A program made the translations under genes and the position numbers. This document shows positions 8,302 through 17,256 of a stretch of 64,000 bases of DNA, piece by piece. Source of the DNA: Arthrobacter sp. zg-Y238 (GTDB lineage: Bacteria; Actinomycetota; Actinomycetes; Actinomycetales; Micrococcaceae); NCBI RefSeq assembly GCF_024385525.1, contig NZ_JANFLU010000001.1:496001-560000 (forward strand). Reading direction: 5' to 3'. Below the pieces are notes generated by a model. It was not told where the DNA came from and searched no databases. It saw nothing but the letters and a program-made list of their open reading frames with translations. The stretch's first letter is position 1. Each line of letters opens with the position of its first letter.

Positions 8302-8778
8302 TCAGGTGTCCAGCTTGGCCAGCAGGGCTGCCAGCGCCTCCCGCTCGCCGCTGTCCAGGGCCGCCAGCAGTCGGTGTTCGGTGGCCACATGGTGCGGGAG
8401 GGTGGCGTCGACGGCGGCCCGGCCGGCGTCGGTCAGGGTCACCTGCTTTCCGCGCCGGTCCACGGAACTGGGGGAACGCAGTACGTATCCCTGCTCCTCG
8501 AGCCGGTTCAGCCGCTGCGCAATGGCGCTGGAAGTGACCATGGAAGTGGCGGTGAGGTCCTTGGGGCTGAGCGTATAGGGCGGACCGGACCGGCGCAGTG
8601 TGGCCAGCACGTCGAAGGACGCCGCATCCAGGCCGTGCTTGGCGAAGGTTGCGGCCAATTGTTCATCGAACCGGCGTGCCACCCGGGACAGCCGGCCGAC
8701 CACGGCCACGGGGGAGACATCCAGGTCCGGCCGCTCCGCCGCCCACTGCCGGAGAACCATGGCCACGTGATCGTTCAT
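8302..8778 (-). CDS. MarR family transcriptional regulator
   Basis: The 158-residue protein has the MarR winged helix: AASFDVLATLRRSGPPYTLSP, a recognition helix in MVTSSAIAQRLNRLEEQGYV, and the wing motif SSVDRRGKQVTLTDAGRA. The family represses by binding palindromes and is released by small phenolic or drug-like ligands. It is divergent from an EamA exporter, with a large palindrome in the 45-bp gap, so it very likely controls that exporter and itself. AGGGTG before ATG 8778 supports the start. Confidence 0.9.
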   Translation of the reverse strand: MNDHVAMVLRQWAAERPDLDVSPVAVVGRLSRVARRFDEQLAATFAKHGLDAASFDVLATLRRSGPPYTLSPKDLTATSMVTSSAIAQRLNRLEEQGYVLRSPSSVDRRGKQVTLTDAGRAAVDATLPHHVATEHRLLAALDSGEREALAALLAKLDT

Positions 8779-8798
8779 GAATGCACCCTAGCAATTAA

Positions 8799-8831
8799 CT
8801 AAGCACTTAGCTATGTTTGCTAAGTGCTTAG
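8799..8831. promoter_or_regulatory. Large palindromic operator between marR and EamA exporter
   Basis: CTAAGCACTTAGC (8799-8811) is an exact inverted copy of GCTAAGTGCTTAG (8819-8831) across 7 bp. Each arm is itself a near-palindrome (CTAAG-YR-CTTAG). This suits tandem or large-palindrome binding by a MarR dimer. The right arm covers the GTG start codon of the exporter at 8824, so bound protein would block both promoter clearance and the start of the message. Confidence 0.75.
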
Positions 8832-9738
8832 CAAAACTGGACTTCTGGTCGCGACGACGGCCCTGGCGCCGATCGTCTGGGGCACCACCTATATCGTGGC
8901 CGCGGAACTGCTGCCGCCGGACCGTCCGCTCCTGGCTGCGCTGCTGCGCTCGCTGCCCGCGGGCCTGCTGCTGCTCCTGTTGGTGCGGCGGCTGCCCCGC
9001 GGCGGCTGGTGGTGGCGCTCGGCCGTGCTGGGGACATTGAACATCGGGCTGTTCTTCGCCCTGCTGTTTGTGGCCGCGTACCGGTTGCCCGGCGGGGTGG
9101 CCGCCACCGTGGGTGCGGTGCAGCCGCTGCTGGTGGCCCTGTTCGCCTCGCGGTGGATCGGCGAACGCCTAACCGGGCGGAAACTGGCGGCAGGCGTGGC
9201 CGGGCTGGCCGGCGTCGGACTGCTGGTACTGCAGGCCCAGGCACGGCTGGATGCCTTGGGTGTGGCCGCCGCGCTGGGAGGAGCGGTGGCTATGGCGGCC
9301 GGGGTGGTCCTGACGAAGAAGTGGGGCACACCGGACACGCTGCTGGCCACCACGTCCTGGCAGCTGGTGGCCGGCGGGTTGTTCCTGCTGCCGGTGGCCC
9401 TGCTGGTGGAGGGTCCGCCGCCGGCACTGACCGGCGTCAACCTGGCCGGGTACGCCTACCTCGGCGTGATCGGCACGGCACTGGCCTACTGTCTCTGGTT
9501 CCGGGGCCTGCACCGGCTGCCCGCCTCAAGCACCGCACTGCTCGGGCTGCTCAGCCCGGTGGTTGCGGCCGCCGCCGGCTGGCTGCTCGCCGGGCAGGTC
9601 CTCAGTCCGGGCCAGTGCCTGGGCGCGGCGATGGTCCTGGCCACCCTGGTGCTGGCCGGCCCGGCCGGACATCGGCGTGCCACCGCCGCGGCCGTGCGCA
9701 CACATGATGTGCTGGGCCGGTCGGTTTCCCCACGCTGA
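8824..9738 (+). CDS. EamA/DMT superfamily exporter
   Basis: The 304-residue protein has ten predicted membrane segments in two EamA repeats: PIVWGTTYIVAAELLPPDRP then VAATVGAVQPLLVALFASRWIGERLT in repeat one, and LGVIGTALAYCLWFRGL with STALLGLLSPVVAAAAGWLL in repeat two. These proteins export metabolites, amino acids or drugs. The only plausible start near the first membrane helix is GTG 8824, which lies inside the operator, so the message may be leaderless. The divergent MarR gene is the likely regulator. Confidence 0.85.
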   Translation: MLSKTGLLVATTALAPIVWGTTYIVAAELLPPDRPLLAALLRSLPAGLLLLLLVRRLPRGGWWWRSAVLGTLNIGLFFALLFVAAYRLPGGVAATVGAVQPLLVALFASRWIGERLTGRKLAAGVAGLAGVGLLVLQAQARLDALGVAAALGGAVAMAAGVVLTKKWGTPDTLLATTSWQLVAGGLFLLPVALLVEGPPPALTGVNLAGYAYLGVIGTALAYCLWFRGLHRLPASSTALLGLLSPVVAAAAGWLLAGQVLSPGQCLGAAMVLATLVLAGPAGHRRATAAAVRTHDVLGRSVSPR

Positions 9739-9749
9739 AACGAGGTCCC

Positions 9750-10643
9750 GTGTTCACAGGTCTGTCCGCCTTTCCCCTGACACCCGTTATCAACGACACG
9801 GTGAATGAGGACCTGTTTGCCGCGCTGGTCCGCCGCGCGGTGGCGGCCGGGGTGGATTCCATCGGTGCTTTGGGCTCCACCGGAAGTTACGCCTATCTGT
9901 CCCGCGAGGAACGACGCCGGGTGGCAACGGCCGCGGTGCAGGCGGCCGGGGCGGTGCCCGTGATCGTAGGGATCGGAGCGCTGCGGACCTCCGATGTCCT
10001 GCGCGGAGCGGAGGATGCCCAGAACGCCGGTGCCGCCGGCCTGCTACTCGCGCCGGTGTCCTACCAGCCTCTGACCGAGGACGAGGTGGCCGGCCTGTTC
10101 GAGGCCGTCTCCGCCGCCAGTTCGGTGCCCATCTGCATCTATGACAATCCCACCACCACCCGGTTCACGTTCACGGACGAGTTCTATGCCCGGCTCGGTG
10201 CCCTGCCGCAGGTGGAGGCGGTGAAGATTCCGCCCCGGCCCGTTGACGAAGCGGAGCGGCGGATCCGGGAGGTGCGGGCCGCGCTGCCCGCCAATGTGGC
10301 CCTGGGAGTCAGCGGCGACGAGTTTGCCGCCCCCGCACTGCTCGCCGGCGCGGACGTGTGGTTCAGCGTGCTGGGCGGCACCCTGCCGGATCTGGCGCTC
10401 GCCATCGCCCGCGCCGCGCAGACCGGCGACGCCGAGACCTCCCGGCGTTTGTCGGCGCAGCTGGCACCGGTCTGGGAATTGTTCCGGCAGTTCGGCAGCC
10501 TGCGGGTGACCTCCGCAATTGCCGCGGAGCTGGGCCTGCTGCCGAGGGAGAATCTGCCGGCCCCTCTGCGGCCGCTGTCCGGGGACGTTCAGAGGGGGAT
10601 CGGCGGAGTGCTGCGGAAGCTTCTAGGTTCAGCGGCCGGTTAA
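9750..10643 (+). CDS. Dihydrodipicolinate synthase family lyase/aldolase
   Basis: A 297-residue TIM-barrel enzyme of the DapA/N-acetylneuraminate lyase superfamily. The Schiff-base lysine is Lys159 (VEAVKIPP) and the catalytic tyrosine is Tyr131 (CIYDNPTT). The GSTGSYAYLSREER loop binds the pyruvate carboxylate. True DapA has the loop GTTGE, and this one differs, so a pyruvate-dependent sugar-acid or other aldolase role is more likely than lysine synthesis. It follows the EamA gene by 11 bp with ACGAGG before GTG 9750, so both probably share the MarR-controlled transcript. Confidence 0.85.
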   Translation: MFTGLSAFPLTPVINDTVNEDLFAALVRRAVAAGVDSIGALGSTGSYAYLSREERRRVATAAVQAAGAVPVIVGIGALRTSDVLRGAEDAQNAGAAGLLLAPVSYQPLTEDEVAGLFEAVSAASSVPICIYDNPTTTRFTFTDEFYARLGALPQVEAVKIPPRPVDEAERRIREVRAALPANVALGVSGDEFAAPALLAGADVWFSVLGGTLPDLALAIARAAQTGDAETSRRLSAQLAPVWELFRQFGSLRVTSAIAAELGLLPRENLPAPLRPLSGDVQRGIGGVLRKLLGSAAG

Positions 10644-10872
10644 CGCATGGCGCGTCCCGCCGCAGGACGCAAAACTCCTCCGGTTTGGGAAAAACCCCAC
10701 GGTTTGGGAAATCCCTGCCACGGCGCAGCGGAGGGATTTCCCAAACTGGAGGGAAAACGCACAAACCAGCGGGTTTCGCACCTGATTTCCGGGCTGCAGC
10801 ACGCAAAAACTCCTCCGCTTCGGGAAAACCCCTCAGTTTGTGACAAATCCTGCCGCGCGCGGCGCAGGGATC

Positions 10873-10967
10873 CGGACAAATCGCAGGGATCCGGACAAAT
10901 CGTAGGGAATCGGACAAATCGTAGGGAATCGGACAAACCGCAGGGATTCGGACAAACCGCAGGGATT
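10873..10967. repeat. 19-bp tandem repeat, five units
   Basis: There are five consecutive 19-bp units with consensus CGGACAAAYCGYAGGGAWT, drifting stepwise from one unit to the next. The reverse complement of this unit appears twice in tandem at 26.93-26.97 kb. Units abut with no spacers. Confidence 0.9.
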
Positions 10968-10980
10968 CGCACCTGATTTC

Positions 10981-11049
10981 CGGGCTACACCGCAGACGCC
11001 GGGCTACACCGCAGACGCCGGGCTACACCGCAGACGCCGGGCTACACCG
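10981..11049. repeat. 19-bp tandem repeat, three and a half units
   Basis: CGGGCTACACCGCAGACGC is repeated exactly three times with a partial fourth copy. The period equals that of the array just upstream, although the sequence differs apart from a shared ACCGCAG core. Confidence 0.9.
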
Positions 11050-11222
11050 TCGGAGCCGGGGCCCCCGGAGCCGGAGCCTCCCGCTCAGCCGGAGCCTCCG
11101 CAGGAAGCAAAACTCCTCCGGTTTGGGAAAACCCTGCCGGTTTGGAAATCCCTGCCACGGCGCAGGGGAGGGATTTCCCAAACTGGAGGGAAAATGCACA
11201 AACCGGCGGGAAACCAGTCGAC

Positions 11223-14132
11223 CTACACCGCAGAAGCTGGCGCAGCCTCCGGCTCCGCCGGTTCTTTCCCGTCAGCCAGGCCACGGGCGGCCCGCAGCCC
11301 CAGATACACCCGGTCCCGGGCAAACGGCGTCCGGGTAAACCGGATCCCGGTGGCATCCCGCAGGGCATTGGCCAGCGCCGGAGCCACGGGATTGAAGGGG
11401 CTTTCGCTCATGGACTTGGCGCCCATCGGGCCGAGGGAGTCGTCCGTTTCCGCGAAGAAGATCTCCGTGCGCGGCACGTCGGCGAACGTGGGGACGTGGT
11501 ACTGGCGCAGGATCCGGGTTTCCACCGTGCCCTCCGCGTCGATCCGCACCTCCTCGAACAGGGCCGCCCCGAGTGCCTGGGCAATGCCGCCCTCGATCTG
11601 GCCACGGCACTGCATCGGATTGACGACGACGCCAGCGTCCGCGGCGTGCACGCTCTGCAGGATCCGGATTTCTCCTGTCCCTTCATGCACCGCCACCCGG
11701 AAGCCCTGCACGTTGAACGCGACCGACCGCGGAGTGCCACCCCACCGGCCCTCCGCAGACAGGTCGATGCCCGCCTCGCGGGCCCGGGCAGCGACGTCGG
11801 CCAGGGGTACGCGTTCGCCGCCGCATTCCACCGCGTCGGCCAGCAGATGCACCTGCGCGGAGGTGTGGCTGAACAGGGACGCGGCGAAGCCCTTGAGCAG
11901 GGTGGCCAGTTCCTCCGCCGCTGCCAGCGACGCCTTGCCCGCCACCACGGTGCCGGTGGAGCCGTACGCGCCGGTGTCGTGGTCCACCAGATCGGTGTCC
12001 GACTGCCGGATCACCACCCGGTCCGCGGTGGTGTGCAGCGCCGTCGAGACCAGCTGCGCGTGCACGGTGGTGGTGCCGTTGCCGAACTCGGCGGTGCCGA
12101 CGTCGAGCCCGTACCGGCCGTCTTCGCGGAGGGAGATCTTTGCGTGGCTGATGTGCCCGCGCGGCGGCACGGTGTCGATCATGGCGACGGCGGTGCCCTC
12201 ACCGATCAGCCACCCGCCGTCGTCGGCCGCCGAAGACGAACCGTCGCCGGAGGGCGCGGCTGGAACAAGCTCCGCGCCGGAGGTCTCCGGCCGCTCCCGC
12301 CCCACGGTCAGCGCACCGGAGACCAGCTCCAGGCACTGGTCGAGGCCGTAGCTGCCGTAATGCACGTCTTCGGCAGGTTCGGGGGCGGTGGAGACCATGC
12401 GGTCACCGTGCGCCACCACGTTGCGGCGCCGGAAGTCCAGCGGATCCATGCCCAGGCCGCGGGCGAGTTCGTCCATGGCGGACTCGATCGCGTAGATCAT
12501 CTGGCTCAGCCCGTAGCCGCGGAACGCCCCCGAGGGCAGCGTGTTGGTGTAGACGGAGCGGGCGTCCACCTTCTTGTTGGCGCACCGGTATACGGCCACG
12601 GATTCCCCGCAGCCGTGGAACATCACGCCGGGGGCATGGTTGCCGTAGGCCCCGGTGTTGGCGGTGACATCCAGGGCCAGCGCGGTCAGGGTGCCGTCCG
12701 CGGCGGCCCCGGCCCGGACCTTCACGGCGAAGGGGTGGCGGGTGGTGGTGGCGGTGAACTGCTCCTCGCGGGTCAGCTCGAGCTGCACCGGCCGGTTCAG
12801 CTTCAGCGCGGCCAGCGCGGCGAGGTCCTCGGTGAGCACTTCCTGCTTGCCGCCGAACCCGCCGCCCACCCGGCCGGCGAGCACGCGCACCGAGGCTAGC
12901 TTCAGCCCGAAGACCCGGCACAGCGTCCGCCGGACCAGGAACGGCACCTGCGTGGAGGTCCGCACCACCAGCCGGCCGAGGTCATCGAAGTACGCGATCG
13001 AGCCGTGCGTCTCCAGCGCCACGTGCTGCAGGCGCTGGCTGTAGTAGGTGTTCTCGTGCACGACGTCGGCCGCTGCGAGGCCGGCGGCGATGTCGCCGAC
13101 CTCGGAGTGCAGTTCAGCCACGACATTGCCGGCGGTGCCGGGATGGACCTCCGGAGCGCCGGGTGCCAGGGCCGCCTCGGGATCCAGGACCGCGGGCAGC
13201 AGCTCATACTCCACCTTCAACGCACGCACGCCTTCGGCCGCGGCGCCCACGGTGTCGGCGACGACGGCAGCCACCCGCTGGCCGCGGAACCGGACTACGT
13301 TGTCCAGGACCCGGGTGTCGTCGGGATCGTCGGTGTGCAGTTCGTGCTGGGCGGTGGAGAAGAGCTGGTCCGGTGCATCTTCGTGGGTGAGCACCGCTTC
13401 GACGCCGGGCACGGCCAGCGCGGCGCTCGCATCAATGGACAGGATCCGGGCATGGGCGTGCGGGGAGCGCAGGATCTTCAGGTGCAGCAGCCCGGGCAGG
13501 TCCTCCGCCGGGACATCCAGGGTGTAGCGGGCACGGCCGGTGACGATGTCCGGTCCGGCGGGAGCGGGCACGTTGGCGCCGACAGTCCGGGCACCGACGG
13601 TCGAGGCGGGGTTTGCCGTCTGCGCTCCGTCGGAGGTTGGATCGCTGTCAGCGGTGCTCGTTTCGGTGTGCCGGTGCCCGCAGACGGCATCCTCAATGCT
13701 CCGGTAGCCGGTGCAGCGGCAGAGGTTGCCCTTGAGGTTCCGGGGTAGGTTCTCCTTCTGCTGCTCGTCGAAGGTCGCGGCCGTCATCACCATGCCGGCG
13801 GTGCAGAACCCGCACTGGAACCCCTGCGCGTCCAGGAACTGCTGCTGCATCGGATGCAGTGCGTCGGCGCCGGCCACGCCACGGCCGTTGGCCGGCCCCG
13901 CGGCGTCGGCCAGTCCCTCGATGGTGGTGATCTCCCGGCCCTCGGCCCGGACCGCGGGGTAGATGCAGCTGTGCACGGGCTTGCCGTCCACATGCACCGT
14001 GCACGCGCCGCAGTCGCCGGCGTCGCAGCCCTTCTTGACGCCCAGGTTCCCCTGTTCGCGCAGGAAGGTGCGCAGGCACTGGCCGGGGAAGGGGGAAGCC
14101 TCCACCTCGGCCTTGTTGATCCGGTAGGTCAC
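11223..14132 (-). CDS. Xanthine dehydrogenase, fused 2Fe-2S and molybdenum subunit
   Basis: A 969-residue fusion. The N-terminal 150 residues hold two 2Fe-2S clusters (Cys36, 41, 44, 56 plant-ferredoxin type; Cys107, 110, 138, 140 in CGFC and CRCTGY). An Ala/Thr-rich linker of about 40 residues leads to the molybdopterin part, with [23 protein letters not shown] and the probable catalytic Glu in [12 protein letters not shown]. The enzyme would hydroxylate hypoxanthine/xanthine to urate with the FAD subunit. GTG 14132 overlaps the FAD-subunit stop by 4 bp, with AGGACGG upstream. A longer frame to 14285 is a shadow. Purine context makes xanthine the best substrate guess. Confidence 0.88.
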   Translation of the reverse strand: MTYRINKAEVEASPFPGQCLRTFLREQGNLGVKKGCDAGDCGACTVHVDGKPVHSCIYPAVRAEGREITTIEGLADAAGPANGRGVAGADALHPMQQQFLDAQGFQCGFCTAGMVMTAATFDEQQKENLPRNLKGNLCRCTGYRSIEDAVCGHRHTETSTADSDPTSDGAQTANPASTVGARTVGANVPAPAGPDIVTGRARYTLDVPAEDLPGLLHLKILRSPHAHARILSIDASAALAVPGVEAVLTHEDAPDQLFSTAQHELHTDDPDDTRVLDNVVRFRGQRVAAVVADTVGAAAEGVRALKVEYELLPAVLDPEAALAPGAPEVHPGTAGNVVAELHSEVGDIAAGLAAADVVHENTYYSQRLQHVALETHGSIAYFDDLGRLVVRTSTQVPFLVRRTLCRVFGLKLASVRVLAGRVGGGFGGKQEVLTEDLAALAALKLNRPVQLELTREEQFTATTTRHPFAVKVRAGAAADGTLTALALDVTANTGAYGNHAPGVMFHGCGESVAVYRCANKKVDARSVYTNTLPSGAFRGYGLSQMIYAIESAMDELARGLGMDPLDFRRRNVVAHGDRMVSTAPEPAEDVHYGSYGLDQCLELVSGALTVGRERPETSGAELVPAAPSGDGSSSAADDGGWLIGEGTAVAMIDTVPPRGHISHAKISLREDGRYGLDVGTAEFGNGTTTVHAQLVSTALHTTADRVVIRQSDTDLVDHDTGAYGSTGTVVAGKASLAAAEELATLLKGFAASLFSHTSAQVHLLADAVECGGERVPLADVAARAREAGIDLSAEGRWGGTPRSVAFNVQGFRVAVHEGTGEIRILQSVHAADAGVVVNPMQCRGQIEGGIAQALGAALFEEVRIDAEGTVETRILRQYHVPTFADVPRTEIFFAETDDSLGPMGAKSMSESPFNPVAPALANALRDATGIRFTRTPFARDRVYLGLRAARGLADGKEPAEPEAAPASAV

Positions 14133-15049
14133 AGGGAACCGTCCTTTGGTGCAGGTGCAGGTGCAGGTGCGGGTGGGGGTGCGGAAGCCGGTGCGGCTGC
14201 GGCCACGGAAGCAGGTGCTGACGCGGGTGCGGCCAGCTCCGCGCGGATTTCCTCCGCCAGGCGGTAGGTCATGTCCTGCCGCCATTCGGGCAGTCCGTGC
14301 ACGTCGTCGTGCCAGAGTCCGGCGTCGATGGCATTCTCCAGCCCGGCCCGCAGTCCGGCGGCGTCGGGCACAGCGGGGAAGCGCAGCTGGACCGGACGTT
14401 TCGTGGCCGCAGTGACGGTCAGGACAAAGGTGCCGTCCTCATCGGTTCGCCCGATCAGCAGCACCCCGGACCGGCCCAGGTTGGTCAGCGAGAGCCGCCG
14501 GAATGCAGTGCGCGCTCGCAGCGCGGCGGCGGGAAGCCAGATGCTGCGCAGCAGTTCGCCCGGCGCCAGCGCGGTACGCCCGTCGCCGGTCACGAGTTCG
14601 GCCACCGGCACCCGGCGGGAGGCGCCGCCGGGGGAGTGGATCAGTCCGACGCCGTCCAGCGCCGCGGTCAGCGAGGTCATGGGCCCGGCGGGCAGGCCGG
14701 TGCAGATGTTCCCGCCCACGGTGGACACGTTCCAGACCTTGAAGGAGGCCACGAAGGAGTCGCAGCACGGCTGCACCAGGTCCAGTGCCGGCCAGGCCTG
14801 CCGGAGCCCGGGCGGTGCGGCGTCGGGGAAGGCATACAGCTCGGCGATGGTGCAGGTGGCGGCGATCTCGAGTCCGTTGTCGTTCAGCACCAGCGGTTCC
14901 CAGCCGGCTGCCGTGACATCCAGCAGCCGCTGCAGGGTTTCACTGCCGTAGGAGAACAGCACGGTGCCGCCGGCGAGCCAGGCGTCACCGGGACGCCACT
15001 GCTGCGGGTCCGCGGTGCGGATCAGCTCGGAAACGGTGGGCAGGTCCAT
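14129..15049 (-). CDS. Xanthine dehydrogenase FAD-binding subunit
   Basis: The 306-residue protein has the molybdopterin-dehydrogenase FAD fold: [14 protein letters not shown] near residue 25 and [20 protein letters not shown] near 105-125 for FAD, then a C-terminal alpha/beta domain ([18 protein letters not shown]). It passes electrons from the Fe-S clusters to NAD or another acceptor. The last 35 residues are an Ala/Pro tract encoded by a hexanucleotide repeat and are not part of the usual fold. It lies 10 bp downstream of xdhC and overlaps the next gene by 4 bp. Confidence 0.85.
   Translation of the reverse strand: MDLPTVSELIRTADPQQWRPGDAWLAGGTVLFSYGSETLQRLLDVTAAGWEPLVLNDNGLEIAATCTIAELYAFPDAAPPGLRQAWPALDLVQPCCDSFVASFKVWNVSTVGGNICTGLPAGPMTSLTAALDGVGLIHSPGGASRRVPVAELVTGDGRTALAPGELLRSIWLPAAALRARTAFRRLSLTNLGRSGVLLIGRTDEDGTFVLTVTAATKRPVQLRFPAVPDAAGLRAGLENAIDAGLWHDDVHGLPEWRQDMTYRLAEEIRAELAAPASAPASVAAAAPASAPPPAPAPAPAPKDGSL
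14148..14183. repeat. Hexanucleotide repeat at the 3' end of the FAD subunit gene
   Basis: There are three perfect GGTGCA units and three imperfect ones. On the minus strand they encode the alternating Ala-Pro tail of the FAD subunit. Changes in copy number by slippage would keep frame. Confidence 0.75.
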
Positions 15050-15059
15050 AGAGGTTTCC

Positions 15060-16208
15060 TCAGCTGGCGCGGAGCCGGTTGGTCGGATGGATGGGTCCAG
15101 AAACGTCGCGCAGCGGCTGTCCGCTGGCGGCCGCTCCGGACCGGGCGGCCACGATCTCCGCGAAAACGGACACCGCGGTCTCCTCGGGGGTGGCGGCGCC
15201 GATATCGAGCCCGATGGGGGAGTGCAGCTTCGCCACCTCGGGTCCGGTCAGCCCGGCCGTATGCAGGGCGGCCAACCGGGCGTCGTGGGTCCGGCGCGAC
15301 CCCATTGCCCCGACAAAGGCCAGCTCCCGGCGCAGGGCCTCGGCCAGGACCGGGACGTCGAACTTGGCGTCGTGGCTGAGCACGCACACCACGGTGCGGG
15401 CGTCCAGCCGCCCCGCCGCTGCCTCCCCGCGCAGGTAGGAGTCCGGCCACTGCACGTGCACCTCGTGGGCGTCGGGGAAACGACTCGGATTGGTGAACGC
15501 AGCCCGTGCGTCGCAGATGGTCACGTGGTAGCCGAGCATCCGTCCCTGCCGGGCAAGGGCCGCGGAAAAGTCGTTGGCGCCGATCAGCACCAGCCGCGCC
15601 GGCGCCAGCCGGGACTCCAGGAACAGGACGGCGCTGCCGCACTCCGGCCCGCCGGATTCCCGCAGCTCGACGACGCCGGTGCGGCCGGCTGCCAGCAGCG
15701 GAGCGAGGCGGGCGGCGGCACGCGCCGGGTCGACGCCAAGCAGCGCGGCCAGCACGGGGCCGTGGGCGGAAAGCAGACCTGCAGGCGTGGCCGCTGCCGG
15801 GTCCTGGATCAGCAGCGGAACGGAAGCCGCGCCGTCGTCGATCCGCCGGAGCAGTGCGCAGGGCTCGCCGGGAGGCGGAACGGAGGGAACCGTGCCGGGG
15901 AATACCGGGGAGATGAAGACGTCCATGGTGCCGCCGCAACTGAGTCCGACGGCGAACGCATCGGTGTCGCTGTAGCTGAAGGACTCGAACCGCGGGCGGC
16001 CGTCGGCGAGGACCTCCTCGGCGGCGGCGGCGACGGCGGCCTCCACGCAACCGCCCGAGAGGGACCCGGAAATGACTCCTGTGCCGCTGACCAACATGGT
16101 GGTGCCGACGGGCCGGGGAACGGAGCCGGAGGCGCGGACGATCGTCGCCGCGGCGCAGGGAATACCGCCGGCCGTGGCGGCTGCCAACTCCTCCAACATG
16201 TCCAACAA
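15060..16208 (-). CDS. xdhC: XdhC/CoxI family molybdenum cofactor maturation protein
   Basis: The protein has an N-terminal XdhC_CoxI domain (ASGSVPRPVGTTMLVSGTGVISGSLSGGCVEAAV, shown in part by residues 25-60) and a C-terminal Rossmann domain (LVLIGANDFSAALARQG, then LSHDAKFDVPVLAEAL). XdhC binds molybdopterin cofactor and delivers its sulfurated form to xanthine dehydrogenase. It is the first gene of a three-gene minus-strand operon with the FAD and Fe-S/Mo subunits. The start is TTG 16208 or ATG 16199 (MLEELAAA). The latter matches the family better but neither has a strong ribosome site. Confidence 0.82.
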   Translation of the reverse strand: MLDMLEELAAATAGGIPCAAATIVRASGSVPRPVGTTMLVSGTGVISGSLSGGCVEAAVAAAAEEVLADGRPRFESFSYSDTDAFAVGLSCGGTMDVFISPVFPGTVPSVPPPGEPCALLRRIDDGAASVPLLIQDPAAATPAGLLSAHGPVLAALLGVDPARAAARLAPLLAAGRTGVVELRESGGPECGSAVLFLESRLAPARLVLIGANDFSAALARQGRMLGYHVTICDARAAFTNPSRFPDAHEVHVQWPDSYLRGEAAAGRLDARTVVCVLSHDAKFDVPVLAEALRRELAFVGAMGSRRTHDARLAALHTAGLTGPEVAKLHSPIGLDIGAATPEETAVSVFAEIVAARSGAAASGQPLRDVSGPIHPTNRLRAS

Positions 16209-16447
16209 TGCGGCCTACCCTCCGGCAACCCGGCGGCAACCGCCACCGGTTAGCCCAGTAACCAAAGCGGTGAGTTCCCCCTGCGGGAAATGACGGGCAG
16301 GGGCCTTAAGTCCGCAAAACAATGAAACATTTCAAAAGCGCATTACTTTGTATCTGCGAGCGGCGAAAGAATGTTCTTCCGGCACCGTAAATCCGGTCCA
16401 AAACCCGCAGGGCTCCGGTAATTGCAGGGAAGCGTACCACGCGGTTC

Positions 16448-16473
16448 TTTCCGGCGGGATACCCCGCCGGAAA
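16448..16473 (-). terminator. Perfect 11-bp hairpin after the DUF3995 gene
   Basis: TTTCCGGCGGG (16448-16458) pairs exactly with 16463-16473 around a 4-nt loop, just past the DUF3995 stop. The A/T ends of the stem give a short U run on the minus strand, so it can act as a terminator. Otherwise the gap 16209-16487 shows only a TGAAA-CA-TTTCA palindrome at 16323-16334. Confidence 0.5.
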
Positions 16474-16487
16474 TGGCGTGTTCAACC

Positions 16488-17027
16488 TCAGCGCGTGCGT
16501 TCCCGGCGGTTGTCCCGGCCGGCACGGGACAGCACGAGGTAGCCGAGCAGGGCCAGGCCCCACAGCAGGAACAGCGGGTCCCAGAGCCAGGCATGCCCGA
16601 TCGTCGCCATGCGGTTATAGCCGGTGTCCGGGCGGATCAGCCCGGCCAGCACGGCATTGCTGACCACTGTGTTCGTACCCCCGTACAGCACCAGCACCAC
16701 GGCGCCGATCCAGCTCACCGTCCGCCAGAGACCCGGCCACGGCACCCGGCCGTACGCCGCCGCCGTGGGAACCAGTGCGGCCGCCGCCTTGAAGGCGGCC
16801 ACGGCTGCCAGCAGCAGCCCGGTCCGCAGCGGCGCTTCTTCGGATTCCTGCACGGCCCACTGGCCCACGGTGTCCAGCAGCCAGCGGCCGCCCAGCGCCC
16901 AGTAGAGGCTGAAAGCGGCGTGCAGCAGCCCGGCGGCGCAGGCCGTCCAAAGAAAGGCGCGGCCGAGCCCGGTCGGGGCCTGCCCGCTGCCTGCCTTCCG
17001 TTCAACGGAAGCGTCCATGGAAGTCAT
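16488..17027 (-). CDS. DUF3995 family membrane protein
   Basis: The 179-residue protein has four membrane segments and matches the DUF3995 pattern: LLHAAFSLYWALGGRWLLDTVG, then a Trp-rich loop and HAWLWDPLFLLWGLALLG near the C-terminus. No function is established for the family. GAGGG lies seven bases before ATG 17027. A longer open frame to 18071 crosses the divergent uraD/uraH genes and is rejected. It is divergent from the urate operon, but a link is not evident. Confidence 0.75.
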   Translation of the reverse strand: MTSMDASVERKAGSGQAPTGLGRAFLWTACAAGLLHAAFSLYWALGGRWLLDTVGQWAVQESEEAPLRTGLLLAAVAAFKAAAALVPTAAAYGRVPWPGLWRTVSWIGAVVLVLYGGTNTVVSNAVLAGLIRPDTGYNRMATIGHAWLWDPLFLLWGLALLGYLVLSRAGRDNRRERTR

Positions 17028-17119
17028 TGTGGAAGCCCTCCCGCCGGACGGGAAGTGCCTGCGGAAGAGCGAGCAAATTAACCTGCGGTAATACGGCGGG
17101 TTTAATAACGAACAGTTCC

Positions 17120-17148
17120 TTGACAGATACTGCGGGGGCGCACAGACT
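17120..17148 (+). promoter_or_regulatory. Predicted promoter of the urate-degradation operon
   Basis: A consensus -35 TTGACA (17120-17125) is followed 17 bp later by CAGACT (17143-17148), a fair actinobacterial -10, about 110 bp before the uraD start. An alternative TATAAA lies at 17157-17162. Confidence 0.45.
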
Positions 17149-17166
17149 GTCCCAAATATAAATTCC

Positions 17167-17176
17167 GTTCCGGAAC
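17167..17176. promoter_or_regulatory. GTTCCGGAAC palindrome, candidate operator
   Basis: A perfect 10-bp palindrome lies just downstream of the predicted promoter and 80 bp before uraD. Location suits a repressor of the urate operon, but no dedicated regulator gene is found in the cluster. Confidence 0.3.
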
Positions 17177-17256
17177 ATCGAATCAAGTCGGCGTCGCCGA
17201 TGGTCAAGGGTGTCCAGCGCCGGCGGCGGATGAGCTCTGACTGAAAGCTGACACCC

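Larger units (their letters stand above)
10668..11211. repeat. Intergenic repeat cluster, family 1 (copies b and c)
   Basis: The 579-bp gap between convergent genes contains no coding gene. It holds two direct copies of a block of about 104 bp (10668-10771 and 11107-11211), each centred on a hairpin. In the first, GTTTGGGAAATCCCT (10702-10716) pairs perfectly with 10732-10746 around a 15-nt loop. In the second (11140-11183) one G is missing from the left arm. Between them lie a third related hairpin (about 10830-10885) and two 19-bp tandem arrays. Confidence 0.85.

Noticed and set aside
10873-11049. CRISPR-like array
   Set aside because: The 19-bp repeats are directly abutting with no unique spacers, and no cas genes exist in the window.
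11142-14285. Long open frames opposite or extending the xanthine dehydrogenase (for example 11142-12899 plus strand, and extension to 14285)
   Set aside because: They are shadows caused by G/C-rich third positions in the real gene. The extra N-terminus reads as repetitive Thr/Cys without sense, and the real start is set by a ribosome site and a GTGA overlap.
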